7,114 nucleotides of DNA from Candidatus Hydrogenedentota bacterium. GTDB lineage: Bacteria; Hydrogenedentota; Hydrogenedentia; Hydrogenedentales; GCA-2746185. The notes beneath the pieces are model-generated. The model was not told where the DNA came from, ran no database searches, and worked only from the letters and a program-made list of their open reading frames with translations. Within the stretch, counting starts at the first letter, position 1, and the number at the start of each line of letters is the position of its first letter. The DNA lies in contig JASJYE010000121.1 of assembly GCA_030123645.1 (NCBI GenBank), positions 1-7,114 on the forward strand, written 5' to 3'. This document shows positions 1 to 5,886 of the stretch, piece by piece. The position numbers were made by a program, and so were the translations under genes.

Positions 1-163
1 CCAGTGCTTCCTTATCCCAATTTCCCGCACAGCGGGTTCGAACTCGCAATGACAACGGTGGGGTGATCTATTTCGGTAAGCTATCCGGGCGAAGGAGAAA
101 GCCAGTCAGGCGCGTCACCGGCTCAATAATGAGACATTAGCTTGAATCTAACCAGTAGTTCGG
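1..163. other. Noncoding left flank, repeat-like
   Basis: I see no gene here. It lies downstream of the minus-strand ligase gene, which ends at 164. The left part (about 20-55) is palindrome-rich: CCCGC/GCGGG at 24-36, then GTTCGAAC (36-43), then CTCGCAATGAC (43-53), which reads GTCATTGCGAG on the other strand. Openings of the GTCATTGCGAG type are common in dispersed intergenic repeats of many bacteria, so this may be the edge of such a repeat. The rest (60-163) has only a weak 4-bp hairpin (122-133, CTCA/TGAG) and no U-run, so I find no convincing terminator for the upstream operon. Confidence 0.5.
24..36. repeat. Short perfect hairpin CCCGC-ACA-GCGGG
   Basis: A perfect 5-bp inverted repeat (24-28 with 32-36) around a 3-nt loop, followed directly by the 8-bp palindrome GTTCGAAC (36-43). 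No T-tract follows on either strand, so it is not a standard intrinsic terminator. It is more likely part of a dispersed intergenic repeat whose remainder is cut off by the window edge. Confidence 0.4.
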
Positions 164-1939
164 CTATTTGACCCGGCTAGTTCGTTCCTGCAACTCGGCC
201 AACTGCTCTGGTGACAACCATTTTCCGGCCTCGCTTAGAAGTGCGCTGCGTTCATCCTGCGGCGCCAGATCCAGCGCGGCGCTCCAGGCCGGAAGAAACT
301 CGGGCCAACGCCGCAGCGATGCGCGATACGCTTCGAGCGCCGCATCCGGGTCGTCCCTATAGCCGGCCAGCGCCCCCGAAAGATAATGCACCGTCCACGT
401 GTCGCGGCCGCGCGCGGCGTGCTGGACGAATTCCTCAATCTCCGCCACGCGATTTTGCTCGAAGAGCGCCACGGCCCATTCTTCTGCGGCTTCGTAGGCC
501 GGCCAGGGCGCGCGCGCGGCCTGTACATACAGCCCCTCAGCCGCCGGATCGTCCGCTTCATACGCCGCACGCGCGGAGCTGAGCCTGTAACTCGGAACAA
601 GCACCGCCCAAAACGTGAACATGAAGAGCCCGAGCGCTCCCACAGCTGGAGCCCAAATGGAGGGCCAAGCTGAGTCCGTAGGTGCAGCGGAGGAATCTGG
701 CGACCGTGGCGGGCCTCGCTTGAGCAGTACGCACGCGAACAGGAGCGCGGCGAGCATGTGCGGGGCGCTGTGCAAGGTGGTGTTGAGCGCGCCGAAGGTA
801 AAATAGGCCGCCAGTCCTCCCCACTCCGCTCCCCGGCCTTTTCGAAGCCGCAAAAACATCCATACCATCAGCGCGAGGCCGATCACACCGGTCTCCGTTG
901 CGAGTTCCAAGGGATCGGAGTGGGCGTGCAGCGTGTGAATCTCGTTTCGATAAGATTCGTGGCCGTGCTCGGACTGCAAAACGCGGCCCTGGTACGACGG
1001 GCTCCAATACTGGAAATTACCCGGGCCAAGGCCGGCTAGGGGCGCGCCCCGCAACATTCGCGAGGCGGCGCCCCAGTACCAGAGCCGGGCATTGTATCCG
1101 GCGTCTGAGGTCGAGAAGGAAGCCGTCAATCGCCGAAGCGTGGCGTCTGGGGCGGCGATAGTCACGATGGCCACGGTCATAACGCTAAGGCCGCAGAGAA
1201 GCAGGCCCCTGCGCGGCGTAATGCGCCGCAAAGGCACGACGACGAGCGCCCCGATAGTCGCCGCAAGCCACGCGCTGCGGCTCCCCGAGACCAAGAGCGC
1301 GGCGAGAAGGATGATCAGTGCGAGAAGCGCCCAGCGCGCGCGTTTGCCTCCCGCACAGTACCATGCAAGCGCGAGCGGGGCGCTCATGGCAATGTAGCCC
1401 GCGGAGAGGCCCTGGTTCCCAAAAACGGAGTAGGCCCGCTGGCCGTATTCAGGAAAGGCCGGGAGCAGCCACTCCGCCAGCCCGGCGTATTGCAACAGGC
1501 TCAGTAAGGCCACGAGGAGGGCTGAGGCGAAAATTGGCGCAACGACGAATCGTCCGCGAGCCACGGATCCGCCGATGAAATCGAAGGCGTAGGCCGTGAG
1601 CAGCAATACGGTCGCGAATCGCGCACACGTCTCCAGCGTGAAGGCCGGCACCTGGGCCACTCCGAAGCCCACGTGGATTGCGACCGAGAAAATCAGGAGC
1701 AGCCACAAGGGCGCGAAGGCCCGAATAGCCGGCCAGGGCGATCGCCGGTCATGAATCCATACAAGGGAAACGACCAGGAGCACGATGGCCAGTACAGCCT
1801 CTTTGGCATGGAGAAAGGATGTGAAGCCGAAACTGAACGCGCAGGCCCCGAGTACAACGGCGAGTCCAAACAGCGCGCCGCGCCGGGCGTCGCCTGCCTG
1901 CAAGGGTTGGGCCGTGTCCGGCTGCAAAGGTTCGTTCAT
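164..1939 (-). CDS. O-antigen ligase/polymerase-like membrane protein with C-terminal TPR region
   Basis: A 591-aa polytopic inner-membrane protein of the Wzy_C/WaaL superfamily, whose members polymerise lipid-linked glycans or transfer them to lipid A-core or protein. About 12 hydrophobic segments lie between residues 22 and 449. Family signatures are VFGNQGLSAGY (172-182), SGSRSAWLA (218-226), the R285 to PLAGLGPGNF (300-309) stretch before the large outer loop, and HAHSDPLELATETGVIGL (338-355), which matches the family's H-x-D/N...E-T-G-x-x-G-L block. After the last membrane segment (about 427-449) the tail (about 453-575) is Ala-rich and helical with TPR-like repeats, e.g. 531-565. The ATG at 1939 is preceded in frame by a TGA 12 nt upstream, so it cannot extend; its Shine-Dalgarno is poor. 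It is the last gene of the minus-strand group, 77 nt after the TPR gene. Polymerase, O-antigen ligase and protein-glycosylating ligase cannot be told apart here. Confidence 0.85.
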   Translation of the reverse strand: MNEPLQPDTAQPLQAGDARRGALFGLAVVLGACAFSFGFTSFLHAKEAVLAIVLLVVSLVWIHDRRSPWPAIRAFAPLWLLLIFSVAIHVGFGVAQVPAFTLETCARFATVLLLTAYAFDFIGGSVARGRFVVAPIFASALLVALLSLLQYAGLAEWLLPAFPEYGQRAYSVFGNQGLSAGYIAMSAPLALAWYCAGGKRARWALLALIILLAALLVSGSRSAWLAATIGALVVVPLRRITPRRGLLLCGLSVMTVAIVTIAAPDATLRRLTASFSTSDAGYNARLWYWGAASRMLRGAPLAGLGPGNFQYWSPSYQGRVLQSEHGHESYRNEIHTLHAHSDPLELATETGVIGLALMVWMFLRLRKGRGAEWGGLAAYFTFGALNTTLHSAPHMLAALLFACVLLKRGPPRSPDSSAAPTDSAWPSIWAPAVGALGLFMFTFWAVLVPSYRLSSARAAYEADDPAAEGLYVQAARAPWPAYEAAEEWAVALFEQNRVAEIEEFVQHAARGRDTWTVHYLSGALAGYRDDPDAALEAYRASLRRWPEFLPAWSAALDLAPQDERSALLSEAGKWLSPEQLAELQERTSRVK

Positions 1940-1980
1940 GGGGCGGCGTCATGCTATCACGCGGCCCGAGAAGAGTGAAA

Positions 1981-2019
1981 GAGGCCTCGCCTCGCTAGCC
2001 CGGTGAGGTAAGCGGGCTA
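1981..2019 (-). promoter_or_regulatory. Tandem hairpins between TPR gene and ligase gene
   Basis: Read on the minus strand, the TPR gene's TAG stop opens a 7-bp perfect stem, TAGCCCG (2019-2013) with CGGGCTA (2002-1996), around a 10-nt loop. A second stem follows at once: GAGGC-GAG-GCCTC (1993-1981), then TTTCACTCTTC. The second resembles a weak intrinsic terminator, but its T-run is broken and its loop is only 3 nt. They could act as an attenuator or an RNA-processing/stability element that lowers ligase expression relative to the upstream genes. This function is inferred; only the inverted repeats are seen. Confidence 0.35.
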
Positions 2020-3612
2020 AGCTTCGGTGTCCACGGTCTCGTCGAGATACGTGCACTCGATGTAGCGAATCTTTTTCGGTGGATCTTCCGTTTCGTACAA
2101 CGCCGCTTCCCTGTGGCGCTCGACGGCCCGTAGTTCGGAAGTAGTGAGCGGCAGCCCGGCCTTTTGTTTGACTTCGATCATCAGGTCACTGATCTCGTCG
2201 AAGGATTGCAGCATTTCGTAGCGGGCGAGCTCGAGTTCGGCCACGGCTTCGAGGTAACGGCCTTCGCTCACGTTACGCATGGCTTTCTGGCGGCGCAACC
2301 TCGCGATGGCGATATTGTCCTCATCCATCTGGATCATCGGTGTCCAGATTTTCCTCGCGTTCTCCCACTCTTCCTCAGCCAGGGCCGTCATTTCTGTTGC
2401 CACCTCTTGCGCTATGCGGGCCTCGCTCTCGTGTTGCCCGGCCTGCTGCAGATCGCCTCTCTCCCGGGCCTCGTCCGCCAGCTCGGCGAAACGCTTGCGA
2501 GCGGCCTGCGCCGCGGCCTTGCATTCGTCTGCCTGTGCCGCTTTCGCCTCTGCGAGGTAGCCTCTATTGACCTGAATGAAGCGTATGGCAGGGATACTGT
2601 CGGGGTCGATTTCTTCGAGATAATTTCCCCAGCCCTTGATGGCGTCCTCGTACTGGCCGTTGCGCCACATGGCCAGATACAGCATCCGCGGCACCCATGT
2701 GTCATGTTGGTAGCGCCGGGCGTCGGTCAGATAGAGCACGGCTTTGGCATGATCGATCAATTTGTTCTCATATATGGCGTAGCCCAGGTCGAAGTAGAGA
2801 CGGTAATCGCGCGGGTTCTTTTTGATCCCGTCCTTGAGAAAATCCGCCGCGACGTAATACCACTCTTCCTTAATCCCAAGCCGCTTCTTGTATTTGGGAT
2901 GGAATTTCTTCAAGGGTTCAGGCGTATCGGGAAGCTGTGCGGTCAGGTTGTAGGCAAGATGCCACGCCCCCAGCAGGTAGGCATCGACAAAGTTGGGATC
3001 CAACGCCACCGACATCCGCATAAGCGGCAGCATGCGGTGCATTTCACCTCTATGAAAGAATTTGTCCACCTGCAACCACAGGAGATTCGCCGCAAAATTC
3101 CGGAAATTGAAGAAGAGGCTGGTGAGACCCACACCTTCGACCCGGGTTTCTTTGTCGTACAGCAACGCCGCCCTAAATTGGGTGCCGGCACTCTGAAGCA
3201 GGTTGTTCGCGAGGTGCTTATGGAATTCATCTTGGAGCGGCCGGGCCTCTGCGCTTGCCACAAGATCGTAGATGAGCTTGTCCTCGTCCTGGCGTGCCGC
3301 GCGCAGCAGCACGTGGTGTGGATTGTCCTCATTATCGAAGTCGTCTTCCTCGATGGGAAGCTCCGGCAGCCCCGCCTCCGCTAAGTCCAAGACCTTCGCG
3401 AACAACTCCTCGTCCATCGCTTCGGCGAGGTCGGGGGCTTCGTCGGGCTCGAGGGTCTGCCCAAGGCGGGATTGGAGGGAGGCCGAAAGCACCCACCGGT
3501 AGAAGGATTCCGTTTCGCGCAGGCCACTCAGACGCGCGCCTTGAACGGTGCTGAGGAAAAGCAGAATGACGATAGCGGCAATCACGTGCCAGGTATAGGA
3601 CTTTGGTTTCAT
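2017..3612 (-). CDS. Membrane-anchored TPR protein, unnamed family
   Basis: A 531-aa protein with one N-terminal hydrophobic segment (about 8-26) and then a soluble body. The segment is probably a signal anchor, possibly a cleaved signal peptide, which would place the body outside the cytoplasm. An acidic linker (about 52-98) is followed by helical repeats. TPR-like units lie at about 180-215 (including MSVALDPNFVDAYLLGAWHL), 249-283 (WYYVAADFLKDGIKKNP to LGYAIYENK), 287-335 and 415-465 (EGRYLEAVAELELARYEM). Between them, 352-420 is an Ala/Glu/Arg-rich predicted coiled coil. No catalytic motif is visible, so a scaffold or protein-interaction role is likely. It starts 8 nt after the permease stop with no clear Shine-Dalgarno, which suggests translational coupling and a partnership with the ABC transporter. 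I do not recognise a named family. Confidence 0.8.
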   Translation of the reverse strand: MKPKSYTWHVIAAIVILLFLSTVQGARLSGLRETESFYRWVLSASLQSRLGQTLEPDEAPDLAEAMDEELFAKVLDLAEAGLPELPIEEDDFDNEDNPHHVLLRAARQDEDKLIYDLVASAEARPLQDEFHKHLANNLLQSAGTQFRAALLYDKETRVEGVGLTSLFFNFRNFAANLLWLQVDKFFHRGEMHRMLPLMRMSVALDPNFVDAYLLGAWHLAYNLTAQLPDTPEPLKKFHPKYKKRLGIKEEWYYVAADFLKDGIKKNPRDYRLYFDLGYAIYENKLIDHAKAVLYLTDARRYQHDTWVPRMLYLAMWRNGQYEDAIKGWGNYLEEIDPDSIPAIRFIQVNRGYLAEAKAAQADECKAAAQAARKRFAELADEARERGDLQQAGQHESEARIAQEVATEMTALAEEEWENARKIWTPMIQMDEDNIAIARLRRQKAMRNVSEGRYLEAVAELELARYEMLQSFDEISDLMIEVKQKAGLPLTTSELRAVERHREAALYETEDPPKKIRYIECTYLDETVDTEA

Positions 3613-3620
3613 CGGCCGGC

Positions 3621-4520
3621 TTAGAGTTCCTTACGGGCAAACAGCACCCACGCGAGCAGGTAGCCGACGGCCGCAAAGACCAGGCCGTAAGCGATCAAGT
3701 TGGGAATCATTATATCCACGGGCGGGTCGTTCGACGGCAAATATAGAATTTGGTCTTTCATGTCGAAATTCCGCAGGTTCGGCAGCACCAGATACAGGCC
3801 ATGGGCGATATTGGCAATCATCGTGTCGAAGAGCCGCTCCGACTCCACACCCTTCTCGTAAACGTCTTGGAGGTACTCAGTCAGATTGCCGATGATGTAA
3901 ATGAACAGTCCCGCTATAGTGGGAAGAACGGACGATGTCGAGGTGCAGGAGACTGCAAAGGTAAAGGCGGAAACGATAAGAAACTGAAAATATGTCAGGA
4001 GCGCCGACCACAACAGCAAACTCGGCCAGATGCCTTCTTTCGCGTAAAGGGCCACGAAAAACAACGTGCTCATCAGAACGAGATTGGCAATAACGATGAG
4101 TTGGACGCCCAAGAACTTCCCAGCGAGATATTGGTAACGCCGGAGCGGCTTGGAGAGGATGGTATATACGACCTTGTTCTCTAATTCGGTCGGCACGACG
4201 GAGGCCGAGATGAAAATCGTGATGAGGATGCCAAAAATGGCGATTGCCGACACGCAGATGTCCTTGATAATCTTGGCCTCGACTTCGATCTCGACGTTGG
4301 CCGTAGTGCTCGAGATCGTAGTGCTCGCCATGAAGGCCGTCATGAAGGTCGAGCCGAAGATGACAAGCAGGCTGAGCAGAAGGAAGCCGAGAAGCGTTTT
4401 TTTGCGAATGCCCTCCTTCCAAGTGTAAGCGGCGATCGCCCAAGGACCTCGGATGTAGGACCCCAAAACCCCCGAGCGCGATCCCTCCGCTGAAATGACT
4501 GCTGTTGATTCTGCTGACAT
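3621..4520 (-). CDS. ABC-2 type transporter permease
   Basis: A 299-aa inner-membrane permease. Residues 1-25 are a polar cytoplasmic lead, followed by an amphipathic stretch (PWAIAAYTWKEGIRKKTL) before the first membrane span, as in GldF/NosY-like ABC-2 subunits. About six spans are visible: 42-64, 87-109, 137-160, 165-190, 197-214 and 272-295. After span 2 the stretch ELENKVVYTILSKPLRRYQY (112-131) followed by LAGKFLG matches the conserved ABC-2 coupling segment (E-x-x-x-x-T-x-x-x-x-L-x-x-P-x-x-R...GK). The loop 215-271, between spans 5 and 6, is longer than in minimal permeases. The ATG at 4520 has a good Shine-Dalgarno (AAGGA, 5 nt upstream). It begins 29 nt after the ATPase stop, so the two should form one exporter, probably with two copies of each subunit. 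The substrate is unknown; it is not obviously a Wzm polysaccharide exporter. Confidence 0.9.
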   Translation of the reverse strand: MSAESTAVISAEGSRSGVLGSYIRGPWAIAAYTWKEGIRKKTLLGFLLLSLLVIFGSTFMTAFMASTTISSTTANVEIEVEAKIIKDICVSAIAIFGILITIFISASVVPTELENKVVYTILSKPLRRYQYLAGKFLGVQLIVIANLVLMSTLFFVALYAKEGIWPSLLLWSALLTYFQFLIVSAFTFAVSCTSTSSVLPTIAGLFIYIIGNLTEYLQDVYEKGVESERLFDTMIANIAHGLYLVLPNLRNFDMKDQILYLPSNDPPVDIMIPNLIAYGLVFAAVGYLLAWVLFARKEL

Positions 4521-4549
4521 ACCCTTCCTTCCAGTCTGTGACTGCTTGC

Positions 4550-5509
4550 TTAGGACGCTGTGGCGGCGCTTTCTTCGCCTGGCGGGGCCCCGACCGTGCG
4601 CACGAAGAGCTCTTCGAGCGTTTCACGCCGCGGCGCGATACTTGTAACATTCAGTCCGGCCTGCTTGCAGGCCTCCATGGCCTCATAGGTCGACATCGAC
4701 GAAGGCACACGCAGAAGTACGCGCCCCGTGGCTTCGTCGTCCGTTTGAATGTTTGCAGCGTTGAGTTTCGCCTTTGCCTCCGGCCCCACTTCCTCGACTA
4801 CCATGGTGAGGCCGCGTTCGGTGAGCAGATCATCCAGCGTTCCAGTCACGCGCATCTGGCCGCCATCGAGTATCGCCACGCGGTCGCTGATAAGCTCCAC
4901 TTCGTTCAACTCGTGGCTCGAAATGAGCAGCGTTTTTCCTTGGTCGCGCAGGGAGGCGAGGATATCGCGCATCTCTTTTCGCGCGACGGGGTCGAGGCCC
5001 GTCGTCGGCTCGTCGAGGATCAGGATTTCGGGATCGCTGAGAAGCGCCTGGGCCAGGCCGATACGCTGGCGCATGCCCTTGGAATACCCGCGGAGCAGCC
5101 GCTTACGCGCGTGCGTCATGCCGACGACATCAAGGACCTCGTCGACGCGTGCATTCAGTGCTTTGCCCCGCATGCCGTAGAGCTTTCCGTAGAAGCGAAG
5201 GATCTCCGCGCCTTTCAAGAATTCCGGGTAGTACGCGCCCTCGGGAAGAAAGCCGATCTTCATGCGGATGTCATACGCCGCGATGTCCTCGCGGCCGAGG
5301 ATTTTCATAGTGCCCGAGGTCGGAAAGATGAGTCCCAGCAGCATCTTGATTGTTGTCGTTTTCCCCGAGCCGTTCGGGCCGAGATAGCCGAAAATCTCGC
5401 CTGCGTTGATGCTGAAATTGACATCCTTCAGCGCCTCAACGGATTGGCTCGAAAAGAGGCCGACTTCGTAGGTCTTGCAAAGGTCTAGGGCTTCAATGAC
5501 AGGGGCCAC
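4550..5509 (-). CDS. ABC transporter ATP-binding protein (CcmA/NatA type)
   Basis: A 319-aa cytoplasmic ATPase that would energise the adjacent ABC-2 permease. Numbered from the GTG start: Walker A GPNGSGKT (44-51), Q-loop region GFLPEGAYYPEF (86-97) with P-E in place of Gln as is common in this subfamily, ABC signature YSKGMRQR (142-149), Walker B ILILDE (162-167), D-loop GLDP (171-174) and switch His199. All catalytic residues are present. Residues from about 225 to 319 form the extra C-terminal domain usual in CcmA/NatA/GldA proteins; it is not the sugar-binding domain of Wzt. I chose GTG at 5509, not ATG at 5629 (which would give 359 aa). GAGGA lies 8 nt before the GTG, homology begins at once (VIEALDLCKTYE), and the ATG sits inside a perfect TATAAT box. 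It is the first gene of the four-gene minus-strand group. Confidence 0.92.
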   Translation of the reverse strand: MAPVIEALDLCKTYEVGLFSSQSVEALKDVNFSINAGEIFGYLGPNGSGKTTTIKMLLGLIFPTSGTMKILGREDIAAYDIRMKIGFLPEGAYYPEFLKGAEILRFYGKLYGMRGKALNARVDEVLDVVGMTHARKRLLRGYSKGMRQRIGLAQALLSDPEILILDEPTTGLDPVARKEMRDILASLRDQGKTLLISSHELNEVELISDRVAILDGGQMRVTGTLDDLLTERGLTMVVEEVGPEAKAKLNAANIQTDDEATGRVLLRVPSSMSTYEAMEACKQAGLNVTSIAPRRETLEELFVRTVGAPPGEESAATAS

Positions 5510-5522
5510 TACAAAATTCCTC
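5507..5522 (-). promoter_or_regulatory. Ribosome binding site deciding the ATPase GTG start
   Basis: On the minus strand GAGGA (5522-5518) lies 8 nt before GTG (5509-5507). This is well placed for initiation and favours the 319-aa form over the 40-residue-longer ATG form. The extra 40 residues have no resemblance to the start of an ABC ATPase domain. Confidence 0.65.
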
Positions 5523-5627
5523 GTGTTTGCCGTGCGGCGTGCAGGATGACTGTTCCAGTACTGTTTCAGAATCTCATCGGCGAAAGAGGAGAACAGGCCC
5601 AGTGCCGTTTTCCACCCAGTATTATTC

Positions 5628-5633
5628 ATTATA
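5628..5633 (-). promoter_or_regulatory. Perfect -10 box TATAAT for the ABC operon
   Basis: The minus strand reads TATAAT at 5633-5628, in a locally AT-rich patch within GC-rich DNA. The -35 region at a 16-17 nt spacing (about 5651-5656) is poor, so the promoter may need an activator. Transcription would begin near 5621, downstream of the ATG at 5629, which then could not be used for translation. Confidence 0.45.
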
Positions 5634-5654
5634 ATACGGGATTACAAGGGCGGA

Positions 5655-5684
5655 ATGCTAGCAGAATTCCCAAGAATGAGTCAA
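5655..5684 (-). promoter_or_regulatory. Alternative promoter TTGACT-18-TAGCAT
   Basis: On the minus strand TTGACT (5684-5679, 5 of 6 to the sigma-70 -35 consensus) lies 18 nt before TAGCAT (5660-5655, 4 of 6 to the -10). It competes with the TATAAT at 5633 as the operon promoter. Its -35 overlaps the first copy of the GAATGAGTCA/GAATGAATCA direct repeat, a possible operator arrangement. Confidence 0.3.
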
Positions 5685-5695
5685 GGAATGAATCA
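5674..5695. repeat. 10-bp direct repeat GAATGAGTCA / GAATGAATCA
   Basis: Two 9-of-10 matching copies at 5674-5683 and 5686-5695, 12 nt apart start to start, overlapping the TTGACT -35-like box of the ABC operon. Their position suggests a tandem regulator site, but the short length leaves chance possible. Confidence 0.3.
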
Positions 5696-5699
5696 GGCC

Positions 5700-5782
5700 A
5701 TCTTAGGACCTCCCTTCCGGCTCTTTCGGCGCTAAGATCGTAAATGGCAGGACGGTCCTTTCTCCGCTAAGATCAGTAAATG
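5700..5782. repeat. Iterated CTAAGAT motif in the shared control region
   Basis: A 17-nt segment, CGCTAAGATCGTAAATG (5730-5746), recurs at 5765-5782 with one inserted A. The similarity extends leftward through a CTTTC-containing stretch. An inverted copy of the core, ATCTTAG, lies at 5700-5706. The three cores are centred near 5703, 5735 and 5770, about three helical turns apart. They are plausible binding sites for one regulator serving both directions; an old tandem duplication is the alternative. Confidence 0.55.
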
Positions 5783-5806
5783 TCTGGAGAGGCTTTCAAC
5801 AATATT

Positions 5807-5835
5807 TTGCGTTTAGTTTGCTCCTGCGGTAGAAT
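5807..5835 (+). promoter_or_regulatory. Sigma-70-like promoter of the response regulator
   Basis: TTGCGT (5807-5812) and TAGAAT (5830-5835, 5 of 6 to consensus) are separated by exactly 17 nt. Transcription would start near 5842 and give a leader of about 40 nt before the GTG at 5884. The -35 matches only in its TTG, so expression may be modest or activator-dependent. The CTAAGAT repeats lie about 70, 105 and 140 nt upstream of this start. Confidence 0.45.
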
Positions 5836-5866
5836 TACATGGGGAGAGTTTGGCATAGTTAGATTC

Positions 5867-5886
5867 AAGGAGGGGAGCCGTAGGTG
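5867..5886 (+). promoter_or_regulatory. Strong Shine-Dalgarno and GTG start of the response regulator
   Basis: AAGGAGG (5867-5873) lies 10 nt before GTG (5884-5886) and 16 nt before the in-frame ATG at 5890. The spacing favours GTG, which adds only two residues. The receiver domain begins at residue 7 either way, so the choice does not affect function. Confidence 0.6.

Larger units (their letters stand above)
5510..5883. promoter_or_regulatory. Divergent intergenic control region
   Basis: A 374-nt noncoding region between the minus-strand ABC operon and the plus-strand response regulator gene. It holds promoter-like sequences on both strands, three copies of a CTAAGAT core (one inverted), a 10-bp direct repeat (5674-5695) and an 11-bp palindrome AGGAC-G-GTCCT (5749-5759). 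If the ATPase starts at 5509, its transcript has a leader of roughly 110 nt or more. Both transcription units could share regulators bound near 5700-5775. Confidence 0.6.

Noticed and set aside
32..48. A GGGTTCGAAC sequence resembling a tRNA T-loop
   Set aside because: The flanking bases do not form the 5-bp T-stem, and no anticodon arm, acceptor stem or CCA can be placed around it. The match comes from the GTTCGAAC palindrome.
156..184. Repeated TAGTTCG and CGGCTA words around the ligase stop codon
   Set aside because: The words are 6-7 nt, permuted instead of arranged as a clean direct or inverted repeat, and lie partly in coding sequence; chance is sufficient.
2164..3384. A 406-codon open frame on the plus strand, antisense to the TPR protein gene
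   Set aside because: It lies wholly inside the TPR coding region, has no ribosome binding site, and its translation (His/Val/Leu/Arg-rich) shows no domain. The minus-strand frame has an N-terminal anchor and TPR repeats and fits the operon, so this is a shadow of GC-biased codon use.
4505..5488. A 327-codon open frame on the plus strand, antisense to the ABC ATPase
   Set aside because: The opposite strand carries every ABC ATPase motif in order. The antisense translation has no recognisable domain and runs across the ATPase-permease gap.
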